Of a DNA stretch of 64,000 nt, positions 55,580-64,000 are shown piece after piece. Below the pieces are notes generated by a model that made no database searches, was not told the DNA's origin, and saw nothing but the letters and a program-made list of their open reading frames with translations. Each line of letters opens with the position of its first letter. The first letter of the stretch is position 1. The position numbers and the translations under genes are program-made. Source of the stretch: Gautieria morchelliformis (Eukaryota > Basidiomycota > Agaricomycetes > Gomphales > Gomphaceae); the NCBI GenBank assembly GCA_015179125.1, contig WHVA01000588.1, positions 1 to 64,000 on the forward strand, in the 5' to 3' direction.

Positions 55580-56024
55580 GTGTGGTGTTCGCCCAGCCAC
55601 GCATTCAACCGACGACGATGTCCAAGGTATGACCTCATTGCTTTGTTGAAGGTACACGTGCCTGACTCGTATTCTAAAAGACCCTTTCAGCTTCGCTACT
55701 TGGCCTGTGACCGATGCCGCAAGAGATGCAATGAACACTGTGAAACACACGCACGACATTTCTCCCCTCCCCACCTTCGACGTCAACAGCGACGATATCG
55801 TACCGTCCCAGTATGATAGATTGCTAAAAGGGGCCGTCGTGGAGGTGCACTTTGCCCCCACGAGCTGGGTATTCGCTGGTAGGAGCGCTAAGGCCATGAG
55901 CATACCCGTGATTCGCGAGATGTTGGTCATATCTCCCCCGAAACCTCCGGTTGCATCTCCCATGAAAAGGAAGAATATAAGGGATGGCCCTTCAATGAGC
56001 CCTAAGAAAAAGATTCACGCATAA
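55580..56024 (+). CDS. Fragment of an unrecognised fungal protein
   Basis: The open frame 55707-56024 encodes TDAARDAMNTVKHTHDIS, LLKGAVVEVHFAPTSW, a strand-rich middle and a basic end (SPMKRKNIRDGPSMSPKKK). Sequence upstream to 55580 adds exon-like pieces split by GT-AG-like words (ccaaggtatgac). I do not recognise the family. The strand pattern and basic tail are loosely like the C-terminus of the Helitron accessory gene at 21694, which suggests but does not show a relationship. No element termini were found around it. Confidence 0.4.
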
Positions 56025-56346
56025 TGTTCTTAGTCACATAGCCTTTGTCATGTAAATTAGAGCCCATTCGGCGCCGGCATTGCATTTTCAAGTTTTCAGT
56101 TCAGCCGAACAGCCAGGCAATTTCGTGTGATCTGGCTGTGGCAGCCGAACGCAACGCTTGAGCAAATGTGATTCCAGTGTGATCACGTGAGCAGCGTGCC
56201 TCATTAAACCTAGCTTCGTGTATACCTGCTAGCTTCGTGTATCTAGAGTCTCTCACGGATCCGTCCGAAACAGAAGAGCGTCTGAAGAGCTCCAGAGATG
56301 TAGAGAACTGACACGAAGGGTCACTCTATATACGCTCACGCACGCA
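56025..56346 (+). other. Upstream part of the Harbinger remnant
   Basis: No gene. It contains repeated short words (gctagcttcgtgtat at about 56210-56240 in two tandem versions). A TTA at 56057-56059 before gagcccattcggc might be a Harbinger target site, unsupported without the other end. Confidence 0.3.
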
Positions 56347-56907
56347 ATGGCCGCAACAGGATTGTACTACACAAACTACATAGAAAGGCTCCCGCTCCAT
56401 ACTTCAATATTGTCAGGATGGGGGTGGGTGAAGGAGCTCTTAGATGGCCACCCACAGCATATCAAAGACCAATTAGGAATGCACAAACATGTGTTCCTCA
56501 AGCTCTGTTCCAAACTCGCAGACAAAACCGGCGTCGGGCATACACGCCATGTTTCAATAGAAGGACAGATTGCTACTTTTCTATATATGGCAGTAACCAA
56601 TCTCTCTAATAGGAAGATCGCAGAACGCTTCCAATGAAGTGGGGACACCATTTCGAAGTACGCAGCCCCAAACCTCTAATAGATTGGGAACTCATAGCCT
56701 AGTCTTAGGTGCTTCCATAGAGTCCTTTCTGCCCTTGCTGCTGCCGAGTTCTACAAAGTCTATGTTCAGCTTCCAGATGGAAACACCGCACTTGCTGAGG
56801 AGATTGAAAGCAATCCAAAGCTCTTCCCATATTTCAAAGACGCACTGGGAGCCATTGATGGTACTCACCTGGATGTTCGTCCACCCCTTGCAGACAAGGC
56901 TCATTAC
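56347..56907 (+). pseudogene. PIF/Harbinger transposase fragment
   Basis: The N-terminal helix-turn-helix region (FLKLCSKLADKTGVGHTRHV, IEGQIATFLYMAVTNLSNRK) is followed by IAERFQ and a TGA at 56635-56637 before SGDTISKY. A degraded stretch follows, then in another frame LPDGNTALAEEIESN, LFPYFKDALGAIDGTH (the first catalytic Asp of the DDE_4 domain) and PPLADKAHY. The G3 LTR begins at 56908 and removes the other two catalytic residues. DNA transposon, inactive. Confidence 0.83.
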
Positions 56908-57387
56908 TGTAAGGGCAACCCTGGCTAGTCGTGGAGATCACACTACCACACAACTGACAAGGGGAAATCCAAAGTATGTATAAATGAACAGAGCATACAA
57001 GAGAGGGGGTTCTCACCTGACAAGGGGAAATCCAAAGAGAAAAGTCTAAGGACCCCCAATGTCAGCGAGCCCGTATTATACTACGCTGCGCAGCCAGGGA
57101 CAACACTTGGCACCCGCCATCAACCCTGCATCCCCCTGACCCTTGATCGACCCTTGATGCCACCTATTATGCGAGTCGCTTGATTTCCGACACTGTTCCG
57201 GGGCGGAAGTCGGAAATTGGAGTGGAACTGGCAAGGCGAACGGAACTGGTGGAAGTTCTCCCAGAAGCGGAATCGTTCCCGAAAGCGGATGCGGAGATGG
57301 AATCGGAACCGGAAGCGGAGTCGGAAATGGAGTCGGAACTGGGTGTGGTGTCGGAACTGGAAATGGAAAACAGGGTGTCCCCTGACA
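56908..57387 (-). repeat. 3' LTR of G3
   Basis: TGTAAGGGCAACC to CCCCTGACA on the plus strand. It contains a 21-bp direct repeat (ctgacaaggggaaatccaaag, about 56955 and 57017) and a degenerate GGAA-rich hexamer array at about 57205-57365. Confidence 0.93.
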
Positions 57388-60300
57388 TCACCCCCCTCTA
57401 GCGTGCTGCGTCCTCGAAGCACGGGACACAAGGGATTGAAATGCCAGCGAGCGGATTCGGCGAGGGGCACCTGGATGTGTCCTATAGAACTCCCGGAGTT
57501 TGTCAGGAGCGGAAACATCTTGCTCCGGGACCCAAGAATTCTCCTCGTACCCATACCCTTCCCATTTCACGAGGAATTGGAGTCGTCCTCGCACAAACCG
57601 GCTGTCCAGGATCCGTTCCACCACGTAGTGCTCTTCCCCATCTACAATTTCTGGCGGAGGTGGCGGATGAGCCTTCCAATGTGGAAATGGGTCCTCAAGC
57701 ATAGGGAGTAACTTCACCACGTTGAAGACGGGGTGGAGGCGGGACATGGACATCGGAAGTCGGAGGCGGTATGCATTCCGTCCAACCCTCCGCGTCACTG
57801 TGAAGGGCCCAAGGTAGCGGTGGGCAAGCTTCTGCGAAGGGCGTGTGGTGCGGATGTCACTTGCATCTAGGTACACCTTGTCTCCAACTTGGTACTCTGG
57901 GGCAGGAACCCGGCGTCGGTTGTAGTACCTTGCCATGTCATCCTTGGCCTTCGCAAGGGCCGACTTGGCTTCTGAAAGGGTGGAGTCCATGCGGTCTCGG
58001 AACTCGTTGACCGTCTCGAGTCGGGACTCAGCCTGGCGTGGTTCGAAGCCCATCCGCGGGTGTCGTCCGGAGTCAAGCATGAAGGGAGTCTGTTGTGTGG
58101 CGGAATGGACATGGTTGTTGTATTGGAATTCCGCCAGCGGAAGTAACTCATCCCAGTCATCCTGCCTCTCATTGACAAAGAGGCGGAGATATTGCTCTAA
58201 CTCCTGATTGACCCGTTCCGTCTGTCCGTCACCCTGCGGATGGTACGCTGTGGTGGTAGCCAGCTTTATGCCGAGCAGGCGGTAGAGCTCCCGAGTCAGT
58301 TCCGCGACAAACTGCGGACCTCGGTCGGAAACAACTTGCTTCGGGAGCCCATGCAACTTCCAGACATGTGCAAGGAACAGGCGGGCCGCTCCGAGGGCTG
58401 TGATCGTCGTGTGCGTCGGAATGAAGTGGGACACCTTGCTCACCGAATCCACGACGTTCATGATCGCGTCGTAGCCATGAGACTCTGGGAGTTCAACGAT
58501 GAAGTCGACACTGATGGTGTCCCAGCGGGATTCGGGAATCGGGAGCGGAACAAGTTCTCCGACGGGCGGACGTCGTTGCGCTTTGGTTCGGAGACAAAGG
58601 TCACACGTCTTCACGTACTGTCCGATGTAGCGGGACATCTGAGGCCACCAGTAATTCCGAGCCACTAACTCCAGCGTCTTCCACCTGCCAGCATGCCCAG
58701 CGACCCGTGTGTCATGGTGCTGGGACACGATGCGACGGCGGAGGTCCGCCCCACCCGGAACATAGACCTTGCCTCTGAAGTGGAGCAGTCCATCACGTTC
58801 CGACCATTCCGCTGCCCGTACAGACCGTGAGTGCCCTTTCCGGAGTTCCTCCACTGCCTTCACCACCGACTCCTCCTTCTCTCCATTCCGGCACTGCCTC
58901 CGGATATCCCGGAGCATTTCCGCTTCCGCCCCAACTGCAGTTACTCCTTCTAGGGCACGGATTGCAAAGAGACTTGGGCGGAGCAGTGTCATATCCGCGT
59001 TGTCTCCACTTCCGCTTCCGTGATCCGCGCGGCGGGATAGGGCATCGGGCTTGCCCATGGTGCGGCCGGGGCGGTGGTGGAGCATGAAGTCAAACCGGGA
59101 CAGGTGTAGGGACCACCGTGCTTGTCGTCGGTTCAGCTTCTTAGACGTGCGGAAATACTCGAGGTTCTTGTGGTCTGTCCAGATCTCAAAAGGGCATAGA
59201 GCACCCTCAAGGAAGTGTCGCCACTCCTCCAGCGCTCGGATGATTGCCAGCATCTCCTTGTCATGGATCTCATAGTTCCGCTCGACCGGACTAAGGCTCT
59301 TAGAGAAGAAGGCAATCGGATGCCACCCCCCACCATCTTCCGATGACTGCTGTGACAAGACCGCTCCGGTAGCTGCGTCGGAAGAATCCGCCTCGACTCG
59401 ATAAGGGCGAGAGTCGTCGGGAAAGATCAGGACCGGAGCGGAAGTGATCAGCTCCTTGAGTTTGTCAAAGGAAGTCTGTTCCGGCTCTCCCCACCGCCAC
59501 CCAACCTCCTTCTTGGTGAGGTCGAAGAGGGCACGGGCGTGGCAGGAGAAGTCCTTGATGAACCGCCGGTAGAAATTGACAAACCCAATGAAGGACTGGA
59601 CCTCCTTCTTGTTTCGCGGCACGGGCCAATCCGATACACCGGAAACTTTGACTGGGTCCATTTCCACCTTCCCTTCCGACACAATCACCCCAAGATACTC
59701 TATCCGCGTCCGCTCAAATTCGCACTTTTCTGGCTTGAGACACAGGTTGTACTCCCGGAGCCGTTCCAGCACTCTCCGCACGACTTCCCGATGTTCGGAC
59801 ATTGTTTTCGTGAAAATGAGGATGTCATCGAGGTAGACGCAGACAACCCCTTCTGCTATCATGTCACGGAAAATGTCATTCATCATCGTCTGGAATGTGG
59901 CGGGACTGTTGGTGAGGCCAAAGAACATGACCTGCGGCTCAAAGAGTCCTCGATTGGTGCGGAATGCGGCCTTCCACTCGTCTCCCTCTCGGATCCGGAC
60001 ATTGTTGAAGCCCCAGCGGACATCCAGCTTAGTGAAGTACCTCGCCCCGCGGAGTTGTGTGATCAGTTCGGAAATGAGTGGAATGGGGTACCGGTTCTTG
60101 ATCGTGATCGCATTCAAGGCCCGGTAGTCCTGCACAAGTCTGAGCGAGCCATCCTTCTTCTTGATGAAGAACACCGGAGATGCCATGGGTGACTTGGAGG
60201 GGCGGATCCTCCCTGTACGGAGGTTTCCGCAAGGAATGCATCGAGCTCTACCTGCTCCTTGGGTGACAGCGGGTAGACCTTGCAGTTGGTGGGCTTTGAC

Positions 60301-60512
60301 CCAGGCTCCAACTCGATGGCGTGGTCCCACAGCTTCCGTGGAGGCAGGGTATCAAACGACTCCTTGGAAAAGACGTCCTCAAACTCCCGCAGGTACTCCG
60401 GAATTTCCGCCTCCACTCTATCATACCTCTTAGAGGCTTCAGCAAGGCGTTGCGAAATATTTCCGGTGGCGCGGATGTGTTCCGCCTCCGGCGGAAGGTT
60501 TACGTACAGCAA
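57388..60512 (-). pseudogene. G3 pol: RT, RNase H, integrase, chromodomain
   Basis: The RT N-terminus is at 60512-60230. One frame change at about 60225 leads into 980 uninterrupted codons (60330-57388). RT: SPVFFIKKKDGSLRLVQDYR, FGLTNSPATFQ, active site VYLDDILIF. RNase H: VEADSSDAATGAV, DKEMLAIIRALEEW, TDHKNLEYF. Integrase: HHCC zinc finger (about 58760-58600), DDE residues in SVDFIVE, VSDRGPQF and QTERVNQ, then GPF in RYLGPFTVTRR. Chromodomain: YVVERILDSRFVRGR and KWEGYGYEENSWVPE. All catalytic residues are visible, so apart from the single frame change pol could be functional. Confidence 0.93.
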
Positions 60513-60526
60513 GCGCTCCCCTTCCG

Positions 60527-61294
60527 TCAGAGTGTCTTCCAGGCCGAGTCGGATGGCGTCGGAATCGGAATTGGAAGGGGATCCGGGTCAAATTCCGCTT
60601 CCGAGTCTTCTTCTGCAAGCAGTGGATGGGGGCCGGAACGACATGTCTGTATGAGCCGTTCGGTCTTCCGCCGCTCCTGGCGCTCCTTCCGCACTTCCGA
60701 CCGGCACATGTGACACTTGGCTGGACACCGACTCATCAGTACCTTCCGAGTCTGCCAATCGATCTCCGGGTTGTGCTCTTGAAGCCAGGTAAACCCGAGG
60801 ATGATGTCTTGCTTCCCCAGGCTGGTGACAGCGAAGGAAGTGCGTTCCGAGTGTCCATCGTAGCGGAGAATTGTGTCCACTATCTCCGTGATGGACCCTG
60901 CCTCATTGGGGCTTCCATCCACATTGAACACCGGGATTGCACGTTGCAACTTCCGCGTGGTCAGTCGGTTCCGTTCCACATAGTCCCGGTCCATAAACTG
61001 ACCAGTGGCCCCGCAATCGACAAGGGCGGGTCCGGATTTGACTTCCGCCGTATCGGTCGTTTGGATCTCTACCTTAATGACTAGTGACTTGGGGCCAGGG
61101 GTGGCAGCAACAACATAGCGCTTCGGAAGGCGTCTCTCCCAAGGGCGGATGCGGGATGGACGGGGTGTCAGATTTGGCTTTTGTGTGACTTTATCCGGTG
61201 GGTCTGTACGAAGTGAGGGGAGTGGGGGCTTTTCATTCTCTACTTCAAGACAGGCAAACCGGTTATGTACAGGCAGCAGGGGCACACATCTCAC
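60527..61294 (-). CDS. G3 protease
   Basis: An open frame of 255 codons whose first Met lies over the gag stop (61291-61294). Retropepsin-like: PALVDCGATGQFMD carries the catalytic Asp in D-C-G-A, followed by VDTILRYDGHSER and the flap/ILG equivalent DIILGFTWLQEHNPEIDW. It ends with a Cys pair and charged residues before the RT frame. The overlap with gag suggests expression by frameshifting or reinitiation; Ty3/gypsy elements often join gag and pol this way. Confidence 0.83.
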   Translation of the reverse strand: MRCVPLLPVHNRFACLEVENEKPPLPSLRTDPPDKVTQKPNLTPRPSRIRPWERRLPKRYVVAATPGPKSLVIKVEIQTTDTAEVKSGPALVDCGATGQFMDRDYVERNRLTTRKLQRAIPVFNVDGSPNEAGSITEIVDTILRYDGHSERTSFAVTSLGKQDIILGFTWLQEHNPEIDWQTRKVLMSRCPAKCHMCRSEVRKERQERRKTERLIQTCRSGPHPLLAEEDSEAEFDPDPLPIPIPTPSDSAWKTL

Positions 61295-62464
61295 CCGCTG
61301 CGTGTCACAAAATCCGACGCATCTTCCGCTTCCGGTAGACCATGTTCTGCATTTTCGGAAAGTTCTTCCGCAGTGGGCACTCCGTTTATGTCCGCGAGTG
61401 CGAGGAACTCTGGAAGGAGCTCGAGTTTCTCCTCTGTGGTCATAAGCCGGATATCAAAGGCTTGGGGGCACTCGCGAGCATAGTGGCCTGGTTGTCGGCA
61501 GCGGAAGCAGGTGATAGTTCCGTGGCCTTTTCCGCGCATGCGGTCAACATCCATCGGGGCAGGGCCACTCTTCGAGGGAGGAGGGCTATGGTTCCTAATA
61601 GGAGCAGGCGGAGCAAGCATCGGAAATAATTTCCGTGTGGGAATGAATGCGCTTCCGGGTTTTGGCACAGGTGGAGTAGGACGAGCGGAACTGCGTGTCG
61701 TGTTCCGACTCGTCTCCACGAAGGCCTCATTTGCGTCCCTGTTCCGAGAAACCTTCTGCGCGGCTTGGTACCACCCTTCCGGATCATCAAAATCCGGAGC
61801 TCCATCCCCAAGCAGCGCAACCTGGTTCTGGAGCGTCGGATCAAGTCCTCGTCGGAATTTGATGACGATCGTCTTGTCGTCGTCATATTCCGCAAGGTCG
61901 ATGAGCTCCTGGAAGCGATCGATGTAGTCATCGACCGGATCTTTGGCCTGGTACCAGCTCGTCCCCTCGAGCTTTGTAAGAGCTGTGAGCTGCTCGTTTT
62001 TCGGGCAGAACTGGTCGGAAAATGTTTTCTCGAACGCGTCCCAGTCCCGGAAGTAGTTCCCCTTGCCCTTTGCTTCATGTCGGATCACCTTGTTTGCAAA
62101 CGGGCTGCGCGGTCCGATTTGAAAAAGGACAATGTCCAGTGAATCCGAGCCTGGTCGTTCGGAAAGAGGTCTCCGACAATTGCGAAGTAGATGCTGCATG
62201 TGTTGAAGAATGCGCGTCCCTTCTCCCGATCTCCGTCAAAGTCCGCCGGAGTTGCGGGTTTGACCTTTGCTATCTTCGCGGACATCCTCTTTTCCGCTAG
62301 TTCCGCTTTTCCGAAATCCGGATCATCCAGCATTTCATTTCCACCACCTTGTGGAATATCTAACTTAGCCAAAATCGCTTGTAAGGCTGTTTCAATCGCG
62401 TCGGTCTTTATCCGGTTCCGCGTCAATTCCTCCTCCATATTCCGAAGACGATCGTCCGGATCCA
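61291..62464 (-). pseudogene. G3 gag with CCHC knuckle, one frameshift
   Basis: Likely start MDPDDRLRNMEEELTRN at 62464. The N-terminal coiled-coil-like part and PATPADFDGDREKGRAFFNT lead to SFFKSDRAA, where one indel near 62105 changes the frame. It continues with VIRHEAKGKGNYFRDWDAFE, the gag core (DDYIDRFQELIDLAEYDD), a Pro-rich stretch and the zinc knuckle CFRCRQPGHYARECP (about 61500). Further upstream codons to 62663 are open but look like leader. Confidence 0.85.
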
Positions 62465-62652
62465 TGTTGGAAGGAGAAATATGGGACGGGATTTCCGGGG
62501 TTGGGAGCTCGACGTGAGAAGAGGGGCTGTCGTACGCTGTATGTGCGGAAGAGGTTGCGATCTCCGAGTCGCTGTCTCCGATTCCGAACGCACCTATGGC
62601 GAATGCAACGTGCAGTACGACCGCCGGTCCTCTAGGGGAGAGACTTTTCTGC

Positions 62653-63132
62653 TGTAAGGGCAACCCTGGCTAGTCGTGGAGATCACACTACCACACAACT
62701 GACAAGGGGAAATCCAAAGTATGTATAAATGAACAGAGCATACAAGAGAGGGGGTTCTCACCTGACAAGGGGAAATCCAAAGAGAAAAGTCTAAGGACCC
62801 CCAATGTCAGCGAGCCCGTATTATACTACGCTGCGCAGCCAGGGACAACACTTGGCACCCGCCATCAACCCTGCGTCCCCCTGACCCTTGATCGACCCTT
62901 GATGCCACCTATTATGCGAGTCGCTTGATTTCCGACACTGTTCCGGGGCGGAAGTCGGAAATTGGAGTGGAACTGGCAAGGCGAACGGAACTGGTGGAAG
63001 TTCTCCCAGAAGCGGAATCGTTCCCGAAAGCGGATGCGGAGATAGAATCGGAACCGGAAGCGGAGTCGGAAATGGAGTCGGAACTGGGTGTGGTGTCGGA
63101 ACTGGAAATGGAAAACAGGGTGTCCCCTGACA
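62653..63132 (-). repeat. 5' LTR of G3
   Basis: 480 bp, same sequence as 56908-57387 apart from a G/A at about 62873 (cgtcccc versus catcccc) and an A/G at about 63043 (gatag versus gatgg). Confidence 0.93.
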
Positions 63133-63481
63133 GGGGTAGTGGACGGGTCCGAAGTCTGTGTTCCCTTACAAACTCCGCATCGATGAACATCCCTGTAGCA
63201 CCACTGTCAAGGAGGGAGTCAATTGCAAGTGGATGCCCTGTGTCAACGTAGTGGACCTTGAGAGGTACTTTGGTGCATTGGCGGAGGTCAGCAGTACGGA
63301 CATATAGAGGGACTGGAAGGTTTGCATTAGCAACTGGAGCGACAGGTTGGGTTTTTGGCATGGCTGGTTTGGTTTCAGTTCGATCAGGGATAGGAGAAGG
63401 ATGCATCATATCGCCTGTGATCCCTATTGTACATGTTTCGAGAACTGAAAACCGATTCGTCGAGCGGGGCATGTCTTTCAC
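63133..63481 (-). pseudogene. G4 protease, truncated
   Basis: MKDMPRSTNRFSVLE, then VPLKVHYVDTGHPLAIDSLL and the active site LLDSGATGMFIDAEFV, with the catalytic Asp in D-S-G-A. It ends at LRTRPLPL, where the G3 LTR starts, so the flap half is missing. The overall plan resembles the G3 protease but the sequence is clearly distinct. Confidence 0.83.
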
Positions 63482-63492
63482 CGCTGACTGGC

Positions 63493-64000
63493 CTAAAAAC
63501 CCTTTCCTTCATCTTGGACAGGGGCTTCCACCTTCTGTTTGCGTTCCTCCATCGCCGCTGCTACAGATTTAGAGACAATTGCTGCAATGTCTGCCTCTGT
63601 GAGGTTTGCGCGGATTCGTGGCTTGCGAGGTTCAGGACAGTCTGGTGAAATATGACCAGGTCTCTTACAGTTGTAGCAGGTCCGTGTTTCGGTGCGGCAG
63701 CGGGATGAGTCAATGTCCATAGGTGTCGCATTACTGGGTGGTGCTGTGACAACAGGAGCCGTAGCAGGGAGTGTGGAGTGGTCGGGCAGGAGGAGGGCGA
63801 TTAGGGACATGAGGTGTCTGTGCCTTCCTGACCTCTAACAGACGGCGATGATTGCGGTCAATCTGACAGGCTGCTTCCTTCCAGGCTTTGAGGTTGGATG
63901 GAAGAAAGGGCTGGGCGTGGATCTTGTCAAGGATACCTGCTGGAAGGCCACGAGCATAAGCATCCTCGAGTGCCTCATCATTAAAGCCTGTCCTGCCTGC
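63493..64000 (-). pseudogene. G4 gag C-terminal part
   Basis: From the right edge: a gag-core tail (ARGLPAGILDKIHAQPF, then WKEAACQIDRNHRRLLEVR, about 63990-63830), a Pro-rich stretch, the zinc knuckle CYNCKRPGHISPDCPEPRK (about 63680-63625), and LTEADIAAIVSKSVAAAMEE before a stop at 63493. The core is in a different frame from the knuckle (change near 63810). The N-terminal part lies outside the window. Confidence 0.78.

Larger units (their letters stand above)
56908..63132 (-). mobile_element. Ty3/gypsy chromovirus G3, 6225 bp, near-identical LTRs
   Basis: LTRs of 480 bp at 56908-57387 (3') and 62653-63132 (5') differ at two positions by my reading. The purine tract is agaggggggtga (minus strand, beside 57388). 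Gag, protease, RT, RNase H, integrase and chromodomain are all present. The left flank is Harbinger, the right flank is a different gypsy element; 56903-56907 (attac) and 63133-63137 (ggggt) do not match. Confidence 0.92.
63133..64000 (-). mobile_element. Another Ty3/gypsy element (G4), cut by G3 and the window edge
   Basis: Gag end and protease start, minus strand, interrupted in the protease by the G3 LTR. Confidence 0.82.

Noticed and set aside
56057-56075. Harbinger 5' terminal inverted repeat after TTA
   Set aside because: The opposite end of the transposon is missing, so neither the inverted repeat nor the TTA duplication can be confirmed.
57120-57400. Ser/Asp-rich frame in the G3 LTR (also 62912-63130)
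   Set aside because: Produced by the degenerate hexamer array inside the LTR; the extra open length at 63133-63481 is the G4 protease reading into the LTR.
1-64000. CRISPR arrays, bacterial operons, Shine-Dalgarno sites, tRNA or rRNA genes
   Set aside because: No regularly spaced identical repeats, no tRNA B-box-like motif in a foldable context, and the gene structure is eukaryotic.

Overview
The window is fungal nuclear DNA, most likely from a basidiomycete (Agaricomycotina). The evidence is one host-type gene with many 50-80 nt GT-AG introns, chromodomain-bearing Ty3/gypsy elements, Ty1/copia elements, an autonomous Helitron whose gene also has introns of about 50 nt, and no prokaryotic gene organisation. 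It reads as a nested transposon graveyard with one recognisable metabolic gene. Family labels used here: G1 to G4 are Ty3/gypsy families or copies, C1 and C2 are Ty1/copia families.

Layout. 1-3388 is the 5' part of a minus-strand G1 element (gag, protease, LTR). 3389-6227 holds a duplicated exon-like remnant, an AT-rich stretch, a CT-rich stretch, and a Helitron-type 3' terminus at 6197-6227. 6415-7946 (minus) is a short-chain dehydrogenase gene with ten inferred exons, one of only 6 nt, and one apparent frameshift. 8372-9008 is a copia gag piece cut by the LTR of a second G1 copy (9009-11704, minus). That copy is cut by a C1 copia element (11705-14738, minus), which is cut by a third G1 copy (14739-19860, minus), which is cut by a second C1 copy (19861-21232, minus), which ends exactly at a 7.1 kb Helitron (21233-28376, plus). 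A C1 LTR fragment follows at 28377-28646.

28723-37573 (plus) is a structurally complete G1 element: 212-bp LTRs, TGTGC target-site duplication, polypurine tract. It lies inside an older gypsy element whose gag continues at 37909-40348. A decayed fourth G1 copy (40349-45517) is inserted in a C2 copia element (45518 to about 49860). Three solo LTRs and one element of unknown type sit inside these copies, each flanked by 5-bp direct repeats. 49860-56340 is mostly unassigned and includes a 253-bp fold-back. 56347-56907 is a PIF/Harbinger transposase fragment, then a young chromovirus (G3, 56908-63132, minus, two differences between its 480-bp LTRs), then another gypsy element (G4) running off the right edge.

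The most unusual content is a third open reading frame of roughly 650 codons between integrase and the 3' LTR in every G1 copy that reaches that far. Also notable are a Helitron gene that can be read through three introns with only two nonsense codons, both CGA to TGA, and the same CGA-to-TGA lesion in three further element genes, which suggests methylation-driven decay.
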